A stretch of DNA of 64,000 nt from Streptomyces cathayae (GTDB lineage: Bacteria; Actinomycetota; Actinomycetes; Streptomycetales; Streptomycetaceae): NCBI RefSeq assembly GCF_029760955.1, contig NZ_CP121682.1, positions 1,550,001 through 1,614,000 of the forward strand, read 5' to 3'. Shown one piece after another: positions 54,622-64,000 of the stretch. The notes under the pieces are model-generated. The model saw nothing but the letters and a program-made list of their open reading frames with translations, searched no databases and was not told where the DNA came from. Numbering within the stretch: position 1 is the stretch's first letter; the number at the start of each line of letters is the position of its first letter. The translations under genes were made by a program, and so were the position numbers.

Positions 54622-54686
54622 TTGACAGCCCGCCGACTTCACAGGCAGTCTTCCGTTAAGCAGAAACAGCTTTCCACCATACGGAA
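54622..54686 (+). promoter_or_regulatory. Promoter and two-box operator of the hyi-glxR operon
   Basis: TTGACA at 54622-54627 is followed after 18 bases by a weak -10 (CAGTCT, 54646-54651). Two 15-bp boxes lie at and just beyond the expected start point: TTCCGTTAAGCAGAA (54651-54665) and TTCCACCATACGGAA (54672-54686), starts 21 bp apart. The same two boxes in the same order precede the glyoxylate carboligase gene, so a shared repressor is likely. Confidence 0.75.
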
Positions 54687-54701
54687 AGTGAGGTGGTCCT
54701 G

Positions 54702-55559
54702 ATGCCGGGTGCCGAGTGGAGTGCCGCCGCAGAGCAGCGCTTCGACGTCAACCTGTCGATCCTCTTCACCGAACTCCCGCTCCTGGAGCGCCCCGCGGCC
54801 GCCGCCGCGGCCGGCTTCACCGCGGTCGAGCTGTGGTGGCCCTGGGCCGACTCGCCCACCCCCGGGCAGTCCGCACTGGACGGTCTGCGGAAGGCGGTCG
54901 AGGACGCGGGCGTCCGGCTCACCGGCCTGAACTTCTACGCCGGGCAGCTCCCCGGCCCGGACCGGGGCGCCCTGTCGATCCCGGGCGAGGAGTCGGAGCG
55001 GTTCCGCGCCAACGTCGAGGTCGCCGCGGACTTCGCCGAGTCCCTCGGCTGCCCGGCCCTCAACGCGCTGTACGGCAACCGCGTCGACGGCGTGGATCCC
55101 GCCGAGCAGGACGCGCTCGCCCTGGAGAACCTCGCCCTCGCCGCCCGCGCGGCCCACCGGATCGGCGCGATCCTGCTGGTCGAGGCGCTGAACCGGCCCG
55201 AGTCGCCGCGGTACCCGCTGGTGTCGGCGCCGGCGGCGGTGCGGGTCGTCGACGCGGTGAACGCGGCCACGGGGCTGGGCAACGCCCGGTTCCTGATGGA
55301 CCTGTACCACCTGTCCAGGAACGGTGAGGACCTGCCCGCGGTGATCGAGCGGTACGCCGCGCGGACCGGCCATGTACAGATCGCCGACGACCCCGGCCGC
55401 GGCGCCCCCGGCACCGGATCGCTCCCGCTGGCGGACCTCCTCGGACGGCTGCGGAAGGCGGGCTACGCGGGCTGGGTCGGCCTGGAGTACAAGCCCGGCG
55501 ACCGGCCGAGCGCCGAGGCCTTCGACTGGCTGCCGGCCGAGGCCCGCCCGGCCCGCTGA
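54702..55559 (+). CDS. hyi: Hydroxypyruvate isomerase family protein
   Basis: TIM-barrel sugar isomerase, 285 residues, interconverting hydroxypyruvate and tartronate semialdehyde in glyoxylate use. It opens with FDVNLSILFTELPLLERP, typical of Hyi, and has GLNFYAGQLPGPDRG, LLVEALN with a metal-binding Glu, MDLYHLSRNGEDL, GHVQIAD and WVGLEYKP in the expected order. GAGG at 54690-54693 supports the ATG at 54702; a GTG at 54693 overlaps that site. The tartronate semialdehyde reductase follows 47 bases later in the same direction. Upstream operator boxes point to repression when no glyoxylate source such as allantoin is present. Confidence 0.9.
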   Translation: MPGAEWSAAAEQRFDVNLSILFTELPLLERPAAAAAAGFTAVELWWPWADSPTPGQSALDGLRKAVEDAGVRLTGLNFYAGQLPGPDRGALSIPGEESERFRANVEVAADFAESLGCPALNALYGNRVDGVDPAEQDALALENLALAARAAHRIGAILLVEALNRPESPRYPLVSAPAAVRVVDAVNAATGLGNARFLMDLYHLSRNGEDLPAVIERYAARTGHVQIADDPGRGAPGTGSLPLADLLGRLRKAGYAGWVGLEYKPGDRPSAEAFDWLPAEARPAR

Positions 55560-55606
55560 GCAGTGGACGCCCGCAGTCACCGCAGAGTGAGAGAGAGGCA
55601 CCCCAC

Positions 55607-56500
55607 ATGAGCACCGGACTTCCCGCGGTCGCCTGGATCGGCCTCGGCATCATGGGCTCCCCCATGTCCGAGAACCTGATCAAGGCGGGCTACGACGTCA
55701 CCGGTCACACCCTGGAGCAGGAGAAGCTGGACCGGTTGGCCGCCGCGGGCGGCACCGCCGCCTCCTCCGTCGCCGAGGCGGTCCGCGACGCGGACGTGAT
55801 CATCACCATGGTGCCCGCCTCCCCCCAGGTGGAGGCGGTCGCCTACGGAGCCGAGGGCATCCTGGAGAACGCCCGGCCCGGCGCCCTGCTGATCGACATG
55901 TCCTCGATCACCCCGCAGACCTCGGTCGACCTGGCCGCCGCCGCGGGGGACAAGGGCATCCGGGTGCTCGACGCCCCGGTGTCCGGCGGCGAGGCGGGCG
56001 CCGTCGAGGCGGTGCTGTCCATCATGGTCGGCGGTGAGCAGGCCGACTTCGACCGGGCGAAGCCGCTCTTCGACGTACTCGGCAGGACGGTCGTGCGGTG
56101 CGGACCGCACGGCTCCGGTCAGACCGTGAAGGCCGCCAACCAGCTGATCGTCGCCGTCAACATCCAGGCGTGCGCCGAGGCCGTGGTCTTCCTGGAGAAG
56201 TCCGGCGTGGACCTGGCGGCCGCGCTGGACGTCCTGAGCGGCGGCCTCGCGGGCTCCACCGTGCTGACCCGCAAGAAGGACAACTTCCTCGCCCGTGACT
56301 TCACGCCCGGCTTCCGCATCGATCTGCACCACAAGGACATGGGCATCGTCACCGACGCCGCCCGCACCGTCGGGGCGGCCCTGCCCGTCGGCGCGGTGGT
56401 CGCCCAACTGGTCGCGAGCCTGCGCGCGCAGGGCGACGGCGGCCTGGACCACTCCGCGCTGCTGCGCGCGGTGGAGCGGCTGTCCGGCGCCCGGGTCTGA
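55607..56500 (+). CDS. glxR: 2-hydroxy-3-oxopropionate (tartronate semialdehyde) reductase
   Basis: NAD(P)H-dependent enzyme of the beta-hydroxyacid dehydrogenase family, 297 residues, reducing tartronate semialdehyde to D-glycerate. The Rossmann motif GLGIMGSPM is at residues about 12-20, the substrate loop DAPVSGG in the middle, and GSGQTVKAANQ carries the catalytic lysine. With the upstream isomerase and the carboligase encoded convergently about 750 bases away it completes the glycerate route from glyoxylate. A purine-rich GAGAGAGAGG precedes the ATG. Confidence 0.92.
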   Translation: MSTGLPAVAWIGLGIMGSPMSENLIKAGYDVTGHTLEQEKLDRLAAAGGTAASSVAEAVRDADVIITMVPASPQVEAVAYGAEGILENARPGALLIDMSSITPQTSVDLAAAAGDKGIRVLDAPVSGGEAGAVEAVLSIMVGGEQADFDRAKPLFDVLGRTVVRCGPHGSGQTVKAANQLIVAVNIQACAEAVVFLEKSGVDLAAALDVLSGGLAGSTVLTRKKDNFLARDFTPGFRIDLHHKDMGIVTDAARTVGAALPVGAVVAQLVASLRAQGDGGLDHSALLRAVERLSGARV

Positions 56501-56510
56501 CCGTCCGACC

Positions 56511-56546
56511 CGCGTACGGCCGCCGACGGGGGCGAGGCCGTACGCG
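56511..56546. terminator. 10-bp hairpin after glxR
   Basis: Arms 56511-56520 and 56537-56546 are exact complements with a 16-base loop, starting eleven bases after the stop. Part of a hairpin pair with the next entry. Confidence 0.55.
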
Positions 56547-56548
56547 CG

Positions 56549-56572
56549 GCCCGCGGGGTCTTCCCCGCGGGC
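56549..56572. terminator. 10-bp hairpin with TCTT loop after glxR
   Basis: Arms 56549-56558 and 56563-56572 pair perfectly around TCTT. The most compact stem after the operon and its likely terminator. The remaining bases to 56811 hold no supported gene. Confidence 0.7.
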
Positions 56573-56811
56573 GGGGCGGGGCGCCGCGGCGGCGTGCGCG
56601 CCAGTGCGGTGGTGAGGGCCGCCGGGGCACCTCCTCCGACCTGAGCGGAGGGGCACCCGGCGCCGTCGCACCCGCCGCGGTCCCCGGCCCGGCCCACCGA
56701 CCCCGTCCGGCGGCGCGAACACACCGTCGCGCCCGGCCTCGCGCCGCCGGACGGCCAACGCCTCCCGGCGTCCGGGGTGCGGATCCGCCCGGCGGGCAGG
56801 AGCCTGGGGGC

Positions 56812-57048
56812 ATGGCACCTCCCACCGGGCAACCGCACATCGTGGTCCATGCGCCGGCCCTGGACGGCTCGCGGCGGGTCACCTCGGGCGACGAGACGCT
56901 GGGCGTCGCCTCGCACGTCGACGACGTCGGCGAGATCCTGCGACTGGCGGATCTCTATGTCACCGACGTCGAGGAGGCCGACCTCATCGAGTGGCAGGGC
57001 GGCGGCCCCGACGACTGGCCGGGCCTGTCGGAGCACCACGAGGCCTGA
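56812..57048 (+). CDS. Hypothetical small acidic protein
   Basis: 78 residues from an ATG with AGGAG at 56798-56802. Acidic, no membrane segment, with a central SHVDDVGEILRLADLYVTDVEEADLIEW-type stretch (helical by appearance) and a Gly-rich end. I recognise no family. It lies between the glyoxylate reductase and the convergent carboligase and is separated from both by hairpins, so it is probably its own unit. Confidence 0.6.
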   Translation: MAPPTGQPHIVVHAPALDGSRRVTSGDETLGVASHVDDVGEILRLADLYVTDVEEADLIEWQGGGPDDWPGLSEHHEA

Positions 57049-57198
57049 GCGGGAGGGCGGGGGTGGGGGGCGTACGGCCGCTCCCGGTCCACCGGCGCTA
57101 CGGCAGCAGACGTAGCCCTCCTACGGCACTCTCAGATCGACCTCTGAACCGGGCTCAGGAGGCTTCGAGCACCCCCGCCGACGGGCACCTACCCCGTA

Positions 57199-57236
57199 CG
57201 CGGGGCCCGCCGGCACGGGGGGCGGCGGGCCCCGCG
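57199..57236. terminator. 14-bp hairpin between convergent genes
   Basis: Arms 57199-57212 and 57223-57236 are exact complements with a ten-base loop. It sits 17 bases beyond the carboligase stop and so should end that minus-strand transcript; it may also stop read-through from the small plus-strand gene. Confidence 0.8.
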
Positions 57237-57253
57237 TGCCGGGGAGCCGCCCG

Positions 57254-59038
<1,785 letters not shown>

Positions 59039-59097
59039 GGAGTACTCCTGCTTCGGCTGTCGGATCAGCACTCCCGTCGCGCCCCGCGGTGCGCTTC

Positions 59098-59165
59098 TTC
59101 CGTATTACGGAAAATTCTTTCTGCTATCTGGAATGAATGTAGGCAGGGCGGGTGAAGGCCGTCAA
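59098..59165 (-). promoter_or_regulatory. Promoter and two-box operator of gcl
   Basis: On the minus strand TTGACG (59165-59160), an 18-base spacer and TACATT (59141-59136) make a good vegetative promoter. Directly downstream are two 15-bp boxes: TTCCAGATAGCAGAA (59133-59119) and the perfect palindrome TTCCGTAATACGGAA (59112-59098), 21 bp apart. The layout repeats that upstream of the isomerase gene. An IclR/AllR-type repressor is the likely binder, by analogy with known glyoxylate/allantoin control. Confidence 0.82.
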
Positions 59166-59186
59166 GAGAGCGGCACGACGGCGCCA

Positions 59187-59210
59187 CCGGACGGCACGAG
59201 TGCCGTCCGG
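59187..59210. other. Perfect 10-bp hairpin in the leader of the zinc-ribbon gene
   Basis: Arms 59187-59196 and 59201-59210 are exact complements around CGAG. It lies between the gcl promoter and the plus-strand gene at 59304; it could be an operator, a leader hairpin or a barrier between divergent transcripts. Confidence 0.45.
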
Positions 59211-59303
59211 AAGCGGCAACCGCCGGACAGGACGGGCGCGCGGGAGGACGATGGGGGACGCCGGTCCGAGGACGAGCCGTCCAGAACGGAAGGGGTCGGG
59301 GTC

Positions 59304-59996
59304 ATGCCCGAGAGCGTGTCCGTGTCCGTGCGCTGTCCGGCCTGCCGCGGCGCGCACCGCTACACGGCGCCGTCGTACCCCTGTGTGTGCGGCGCGCCCG
59401 TCGCCCTGCCGCTGGACGGGAACGCGGCCCCCACACCGGTCGTCCACCGCGTCTGGCAGGACGACTGGGTCACCCTGCGCTGCGGGCACTGCGGACGGCC
59501 CGGCGAGTGGCCACGGCCGGAACTCGGCTGCCCGTGCGGGACGCTCCTGCGGATCCCGCTGACCGACCCGGACGCCACGCCCGCCCCCGGCCCCCGGGAG
59601 ACCGGCGCCGCCGCGCGCCCCGCCCTGCCTCCCGTACCGATCCACAGCGCCCGCGACGCGGTCACCGCCACCGTGCTGTATCTGCGGAAGCTCGGCCACG
59701 GGGACATCCGCCGCGCCGACCAGCGTCCCCCGTCCGGCATCGGGCTGGCCGGCCGGGGCATCGTCGCCCTCCTCGACCCGTCCGCGCACCGGGCGACACC
59801 GCGGGACGTGGAGTGCCTGTGGCTGACCGCCATGGCGGAGTCCGCCCGGTGCCTGTACTTCTCCCTCGCCGGATACGCCCCGGACGCCCGGGAGAGCGCC
59901 GACCGCCTCGGCGTCCCGCTGTTCCTGCTCGACCTCACCGGCACCCCGCAGCCGGTGAACGCCCCGGCCGACGCCCTGGACGCCACCCGCACCTGA
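59304..59996 (+). CDS. Zinc-ribbon protein with Mrr-like C-terminal domain
   Basis: 230 residues. The N-terminal 85 or so carry two short treble-clef-like zinc sites: CPAC...CVC and CGHC...CPC. A Pro/Ala linker leads to a C-terminal domain (about 115-225) resembling the restriction-endonuclease-like (Mrr) fold: IVALLDPS, then ARCLYFSLAGYAPDARESADRLGVPLFLLD, where such proteins keep the last strands and helix. The expected D-(E/Q)xK catalytic set is not clear by eye, so nuclease activity is doubtful. ATG 59304 follows a GGAAGGGG stretch. Function unknown; DNA binding or cleavage is the most likely theme. Confidence 0.65.
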   Translation: MPESVSVSVRCPACRGAHRYTAPSYPCVCGAPVALPLDGNAAPTPVVHRVWQDDWVTLRCGHCGRPGEWPRPELGCPCGTLLRIPLTDPDATPAPGPRETGAAARPALPPVPIHSARDAVTATVLYLRKLGHGDIRRADQRPPSGIGLAGRGIVALLDPSAHRATPRDVECLWLTAMAESARCLYFSLAGYAPDARESADRLGVPLFLLDLTGTPQPVNAPADALDATRT

Positions 59997-60085
59997 GTCC
60001 CGGCCCGAAATACCGCACCGCCCGCGAACCGGCCCCGACCGGAAAACCGGCGACGCGCACCCCGCCGCCGTTCGATACTCGGCAC

Positions 60086-60652
60086 ATGCGCATCCGCCCC
60101 GCCACCCCCGATGAGCTGCCCGCCCTCCAGGACGTCGAACGGGCCGCCGGCGCCCCCTTCCGCGCCCTGGGCATGACGGAGATCGCCGAGGACGAACCGC
60201 CCGCCCTGGACGCCCTCGAGCACCACCGTCGGGCGGGGTACTGCTGGGTGGCGGCCGACGCACGGGGCCGGCCCGCCGCGTACCTGATCGCCGAGCCGGT
60301 GGACGCCGCGCTCCATGTCGAGCAGGTCTCCGTCCACCCGCGCGCCGCACGCCGCGGCGTGGGCCGGTCCCTGATCTCCCACGCCGCGCGACGGGCCGGT
60401 GCGGAGGGCCTGACCGCCCTGACGCTGACCACGTTCGCCGACGTCCCGTGGAACGCCCCGTACTACACCCGCCTCGGCTTCCGCACGCTGACCGAGGCCG
60501 AACTGACGCCCGGTCTGCGCCGGATCCGCGCCGAGGAGAGCGCGCACGGCCTCGACCGGTGGCCGCGCCTGTGCATGCGCGGAAGCGTCCGAACGCTCCG
60601 TCAGCCGGGAGGGACACCTGACGGCCTGTCCGCACCACGGGCAGAGTGCTGA
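60086..60652 (+). CDS. GNAT-family N-acetyltransferase
   Basis: 188 residues. Acetyl-CoA-binding motif A is visible as VHPRAARRGVGRSLISHA (Q/RxxGxG/A type), preceded by the beta-strand LHVEQVSV, and followed by LTLTTFADVPWNAPYYTRLGF, the motif B end of the fold. It transfers an acetyl group from acetyl-CoA to an amine substrate that cannot be told from sequence. The ATG at 60086 has no clear ribosome site, and GATACT sits about 12 bases upstream, so a leaderless or short-leader message is possible. Confidence 0.87.
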   Translation: MRIRPATPDELPALQDVERAAGAPFRALGMTEIAEDEPPALDALEHHRRAGYCWVAADARGRPAAYLIAEPVDAALHVEQVSVHPRAARRGVGRSLISHAARRAGAEGLTALTLTTFADVPWNAPYYTRLGFRTLTEAELTPGLRRIRAEESAHGLDRWPRLCMRGSVRTLRQPGGTPDGLSAPRAEC

Positions 60653-61142
60653 CCGGATCGGCCGCGCCCCACCGCTCCACCGTTCAGCCGCTGACCGGGC
60701 CGGTGGCGTGCCGATTCCGCGGCTCCACCTCGCGCGCCTTCCCGGAGACCGGCCTCGGGGAGGAGTCGACGAGCCGGAGCCGGCTCGGGATCCTGCAGTG
60801 GGCCGGCTGCCGAAGGCCCGCGTCGGACCGACCGCGGGTGCGGGCCCTGGTGCCGTCGACGAGGAGGCGTCGTGCCTCGTCCGTGTGATGCGGTGCGCCC
60901 GCTGATGCGGTGCGCCGGTTCGCGTGGATACGCTTGCCCGTGGGGCCGGTGTGCAGCCGGTGGGGATGCCTGCCACGTCGTCATCGTGGCGTCGGGCCAC
61001 GTGGTCGTGACGGCTCTCCTCGAAGGACATGGGCTCGGCGGCCGCTGCGGGCGAGAGCCTGGGGCCAGTGGGCGCCCGGGCGGGGCCGCAGGTGTTCTCC
61101 GGTGAAGTTCCCGGAGCGGCTCCCGGCAAGGGAGGTGGCAGG
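60653..61142. other. 490-base region without a supported gene; 14-bp direct repeat
   Basis: Several open frames on both strands lack ribosome sites and recognisable domains. TGATGCGGTGCGCC occurs at 60886-60899 and again at 60903-60916 (period 17). A degraded gene is possible but I could not identify it. Confidence 0.4.
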
Positions 61143-62912
61143 GTGGCCACATTGAGAGCCTTGAGCGTCGGGATGCCGAAGGACGTCCCCTGGCACGGCA
61201 GGACCGTGCACACCGGCGTCTACAAGAGGCCCGTGTCCGGGCCGCGGATGGTGCGGCGGCTGAACATCGACGGCGACGGCCAGGGCGATCTGGGCGGTCA
61301 CGGAGGCGAGCAGCGGGCAGTGCTCGTGTACCAGACCGATTCCTACCGTTTCTGGGCTCGCGAACTCGGCCGCGACGATCTCCGGCCAGGTCGGTTCGGG
61401 GAGAATTTCACCGTCGACGGCCTGCCGGACAACGAGGTCTGCATCGGTGACCGCTACCGCATCGGCGACGCGCTCTTCGAGGTCACCCAGCCGCGGGTGA
61501 CCTGCTACCGGGTCGGCCTGCGGATGGGCGAGCCGCGGATGGCGGCACTGCTGGTGGCACACCACCGGCCCGGCTTCTACCTGCGCGTGCTCGAGGAAGG
61601 CGAGGTCGAAGCCGGGCAGGAGATCGTCAAGGTCTCCACCGGACCCGAGGCGATGACCGTCGAGGAGATCGACCGGGTGCTCTACCTGCCCGGGCACACC
61701 CGCCGCCAGGTCGAACGTGCCCTGCGGATCCCCGCGCTCAGCCCCGGCTGGCAGGCGTCCATGAAGGCCCTGCTGGACCAGGGGGACGACGAGGCCGCCG
61801 CAACGTCCGGCAGCGCCGGGCTGAATGCCGCGGCCACCGCCCCGCGCCCGGCCTGGCCGGGCTTCCGCCCGCTGGTCGTCACCCGCGTCCGGCCCGAGAG
61901 CCGGAGCGTTTTCTCCCTGTCGCTGGCCGCCCCCGACGGTTCGGATCTGCCGACGGCGCTGCCGGGGCAGTTCGTCACGGTCAAGGTCCCGCTCGAGGGG
62001 AACGCGCCGCCGCTGGTCCGCAGTTACTCACTGTCCGGCGAGCCGGGCACCGGAACGTACCGGATCAGTGTGAAGGCCGAGATCCACGGCGCGGCCGGCA
62101 ACCGCCTGCGCGACCACGTGTCCACCGGCGACCACCTCGACGTCGCGGCGCCCCGCGGTACCTTCTGCCTGACCGCCGGGGACAATCCGGTGGTCCTGCT
62201 GTCGGCCGGCGTCGGCGTCACTCCCGTGCTGGCGATGCTGCACGCACTCGCCCGCGACCACTCCAGCCGCCAGGTGTGGTGGCTGCACGGGGCCCATGAC
62301 GGCACGGAGCACCCCTTCGCCCGGGAGAGCCGGGAACTGGTCGGCGTGCTTCCGCGGGCCCGGTCGAGGATCTACTACAGCGAACCGGCCGCCGAAGACC
62401 GCCGGGACGTCGACTACACGGACATCGGCCACCTGTCGGGCGACCGTATTCCCGGCCTGGGACTGCCCATCGACGCCGACGCCTACCTGTGCGGCCCCGT
62501 GGCCTTCATGGACAGCGTCACGACCGCCCTCGTCGGCGCGGGCCTCGACGCCTCCCGCGTCCATACCGAGATCTTCGGCGCGGGTCCGTCCCTCACCCCC
62601 GGGATCGACGGCGTGGCGACAGCCGCACCCCACCGGCCCGCCGGGCGGGCGGGCACCGGTCCCCCGGTCGCCTTCGCCCGCAGCGGTCTCGAGGTCCCCT
62701 GGAGCGATGCCCGGCAGTCCCTGCTCGAACTCGCCGAAGCCTGCGACGTCCCCGTCAGATGGTCGTGCCGGACCGGTGTCTGCCACACCTGCGAACTCGC
62801 CCTCATGTCCGGGGCGGTGCAGTACGCTCCCGAACCGGTCGAGCCCCCCGCCGACGGCAACGTCCTCATCTGCTGCTCCAAGCCCACCGAGGGGGTCGTC
62901 CTGGACCTGTGA
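61143..62912 (+). CDS. MOSC - flavin reductase - 2Fe-2S ferredoxin fusion oxidoreductase
   Basis: 589 residues in three parts. Residues about 1-215 form a YiiM-like MOSC domain and its helical tail, with the conserved Cys in QPRVTCYR; MOSC domains bind sulfur or molybdenum cofactor. Residues about 240-490 are a ferredoxin-reductase-like module with FAD motif VRSYSLS and NAD motif LLSAGVGVTPVLAML. Residues about 505-589 are a plant-type ferredoxin with CRTGVCHTC plus a fourth Cys in LICCSKP. The chain could carry electrons from NAD(P)H to a substrate held at the MOSC domain, for example an N-hydroxylated compound; that use is inferred. GTG 61143 is chosen for GGAGGT at 61131-61136, six bases upstream; the frame is open further 5' to 61029. 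Confidence 0.92.
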   Translation: MATLRALSVGMPKDVPWHGRTVHTGVYKRPVSGPRMVRRLNIDGDGQGDLGGHGGEQRAVLVYQTDSYRFWARELGRDDLRPGRFGENFTVDGLPDNEVCIGDRYRIGDALFEVTQPRVTCYRVGLRMGEPRMAALLVAHHRPGFYLRVLEEGEVEAGQEIVKVSTGPEAMTVEEIDRVLYLPGHTRRQVERALRIPALSPGWQASMKALLDQGDDEAAATSGSAGLNAAATAPRPAWPGFRPLVVTRVRPESRSVFSLSLAAPDGSDLPTALPGQFVTVKVPLEGNAPPLVRSYSLSGEPGTGTYRISVKAEIHGAAGNRLRDHVSTGDHLDVAAPRGTFCLTAGDNPVVLLSAGVGVTPVLAMLHALARDHSSRQVWWLHGAHDGTEHPFARESRELVGVLPRARSRIYYSEPAAEDRRDVDYTDIGHLSGDRIPGLGLPIDADAYLCGPVAFMDSVTTALVGAGLDASRVHTEIFGAGPSLTPGIDGVATAAPHRPAGRAGTGPPVAFARSGLEVPWSDARQSLLELAEACDVPVRWSCRTGVCHTCELALMSGAVQYAPEPVEPPADGNVLICCSKPTEGVVLDL

Positions 62913-62985
62913 GGAGCGGCGCCCCACCCCACCCCGGCACGCGGGCACTGCTGCCCAGCGGTCCGTGGCGGTGGGGGTTCCGCCC

Positions 62986-63291
62986 TCACTCCGTTCCGTC
63001 GGTGGCCCGCCCGGGGTCGTTGGGGTGGGGTTCGAGCGGGGTGACGGTGAGAGTCATCCAGGGACGCAGCGGAAGTGTGCCGAGCACCTTCTCCCGGAGT
63101 TCCTTCTCGTCCGCGGCCCGCCAGACCCCGATGCTGCGCGACTCGCCGACGGGGCGCCACAATCGGGCCAGGTTGCCGGTCGTCGAGAGCTCCCCCGCGC
63201 GGACCGCCTCGGCCGCCCTCCGCCGGTCGACCTCGTCCTGGCTGGTCCCCTCAGGGATCGTCGTGGTGATTTCGACGAGGAACTCCTGCAT
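62986..63291 (-). CDS. Muconolactone delta-isomerase-like protein
   Basis: 101 residues, the usual size of the small ferredoxin-like-fold isomerase family. It begins MQEFLVEITTTIPEG and has LARLWRPVGESRSIGVWRA and LPLRPWMTLTVTPLEPHPND, which are the family's typical segments. True CatC acts in catechol breakdown, but no other catechol-pathway gene is near, so it is probably a stand-alone relative. GGAG lies eight bases before the ATG on the minus strand. Confidence 0.85.
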   Translation of the reverse strand: MQEFLVEITTTIPEGTSQDEVDRRRAAEAVRAGELSTTGNLARLWRPVGESRSIGVWRAADEKELREKVLGTLPLRPWMTLTVTPLEPHPNDPGRATDGTE

Positions 63292-63414
63292 CGGTTCCGC
63301 TCCGTTCGGTGAAGGTCCCGGGGGCGCCGGGAAGGGCGGGTTCGCCGGTGGCCATCTGCCTCCCCCGAGCGGAGCCGCGATCAGGTCGGACGCCGCCTCA
63401 CCTCATGAGAGCTC

Positions 63415-64000
63415 TCACACGAGGGTTTTCAGCAGCCGTTCTGCGAGCACTTCGGCGGAGTGGGGATTCTGCCCGGTGATCAGGTTGCGGTCCTCGACCA
63501 CGTACGGCTTCCACACCTCGCCCCGGCTGTACTCGACGCCGACTTTCTCCTTGAGCTCGTCCTCGAGCAGCCACTGTGTCCTGTCGGCCAGCCCGACAGC
63601 CTCCTCCTCCTCATTGGTGAAGCCCGTGACCCGGTAGCCCTTGAAGGGCGACTCGCCGTGGATCCTGGTGGCCAGCATCGCGGCAGGGGCGTGGCACACG
63701 ATGGCGAGTGGTTTGCCCGAGGCGAGTTGCTCGGTCAGTATCCGTCCCGCGTCGGCGTCCACCGACAGGTCCTGCATCGGGCCGTGGCCTCCGGGCAGGT
63801 ACACCGCGTCGTAGTCCTGCAGCCGCACGTCCGAGAGTTTGATCGGCCGACGCATGACCTCCGCGGACCGGATGACGGCTTCCAGTTCGAGCGCTCCCTC
63901 CTCACCGCCGGCCATGGCGGGGCGCAGGCTCATCATGTCGACGGTCGGCGTCACGCCGTCGGGCGTCGCGACGACGACCTCGTGGCCCGCCTCCGTGATC
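63415..64000 (-). CDS. DJ-1/PfpI (type 1 glutamine amidotransferase-like) protein, 5' end outside window
   Basis: About 195 residues are visible; the frame remains open to the window end (ITEAGHEVVVATPDGVTP...), so the N-terminus is missing. YDAVYLPGGHGPMQDL and the nucleophile elbow AIVCHAPAAML with its Cys mark the DJ-1/PfpI superfamily, of the larger Hsp31-like branch by its insertions. Family members act as glyoxalases, deglycases or chaperones; which one this is cannot be told. It shares direction with the muconolactone-isomerase-like gene 123 bases downstream. Confidence 0.9.
   Translation of the reverse strand, partial: ITEAGHEVVVATPDGVTPTVDMMSLRPAMAGGEEGALELEAVIRSAEVMRRPIKLSDVRLQDYDAVYLPGGHGPMQDLSVDADAGRILTEQLASGKPLAIVCHAPAAMLATRIHGESPFKGYRVTGFTNEEEEAVGLADRTQWLLEDELKEKVGVEYSRGEVWKPYVVEDRNLITGQNPHSAEVLAERLLKTLV

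Noticed and set aside
60653..61142. Transposase remnant
   Set aside because: No DDE motif, terminal inverted repeats or target duplication could be found in any frame.

Overview
The window is high-GC actinobacterial DNA, most likely Streptomyces. The signs are very strong third-position GC, GTG starts and ATGA/GTGA stop-start overlaps, AGGAGG-type ribosome binding sites, a SARP regulator with a rare TTA codon, and terminators that are long GC hairpins without U-tracts. No tRNA, rRNA, CRISPR array, insertion sequence or att site was seen.

Region 1 (1-43342) is one plus-strand operon for a non-ribosomal peptide. Three synthetases (about 7,092 residues visible, then 4,797 and 1,323) carry ten modules. 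They are followed by a cytochrome P450, a small membrane protein and a DrrAB-like ABC exporter, and the operon ends in two very strong hairpins. Reading the A-domain pocket residues by eye and placing the E domains gives: acyl? - D-Thr - D-Phe - X - D-Tyr - D-(basic?) - X - Ser - Tyr - D-Thr - X' - release by a C-terminal thioesterase. All nine C domains after the first have the subtype (DCL after an E module, LCL otherwise) expected for this order. The first C domain, cut by the window edge, is EntF-like, which suggests an acyl or aryl starter. Several A and C-A segments are near-identical pairs, so the line grew by internal duplication and subdomain exchange.

Region 2 (43777-51779) has a UbiB/AarF-type kinase homologue overlapping an MmpL-type exporter on the minus strand. 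Divergent from them are a long-chain trans-polyprenyl diphosphate synthase and a SARP-NB-ARC regulator on the plus strand, followed by a convergent 127-residue protein of unknown type. This block may export the peptide, control it, or protect an isoprenoid target, but the link to the synthetases is inferred only from position.

Region 3 (52116-59303) begins with an orphan cytochrome c oxidase subunit I and a small membrane partner. A 3' remnant of a zinc-type dehydrogenase follows, then a glyoxylate regulon: hydroxypyruvate isomerase and tartronate semialdehyde reductase (plus strand) and glyoxylate carboligase (minus strand). Both glyoxylate promoters carry the same pair of 15-bp operator boxes exactly 21 bp apart, so one repressor (an IclR/AllR-type protein is the obvious candidate) probably controls both.

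Region 4 (59304-64000) is ordinary chromosomal content: a zinc-ribbon/Mrr-like protein, a GNAT acetyltransferase, a MOSC-flavin reductase-ferredoxin fusion, a muconolactone isomerase-like protein and a DJ-1/PfpI-family protein cut by the window end.
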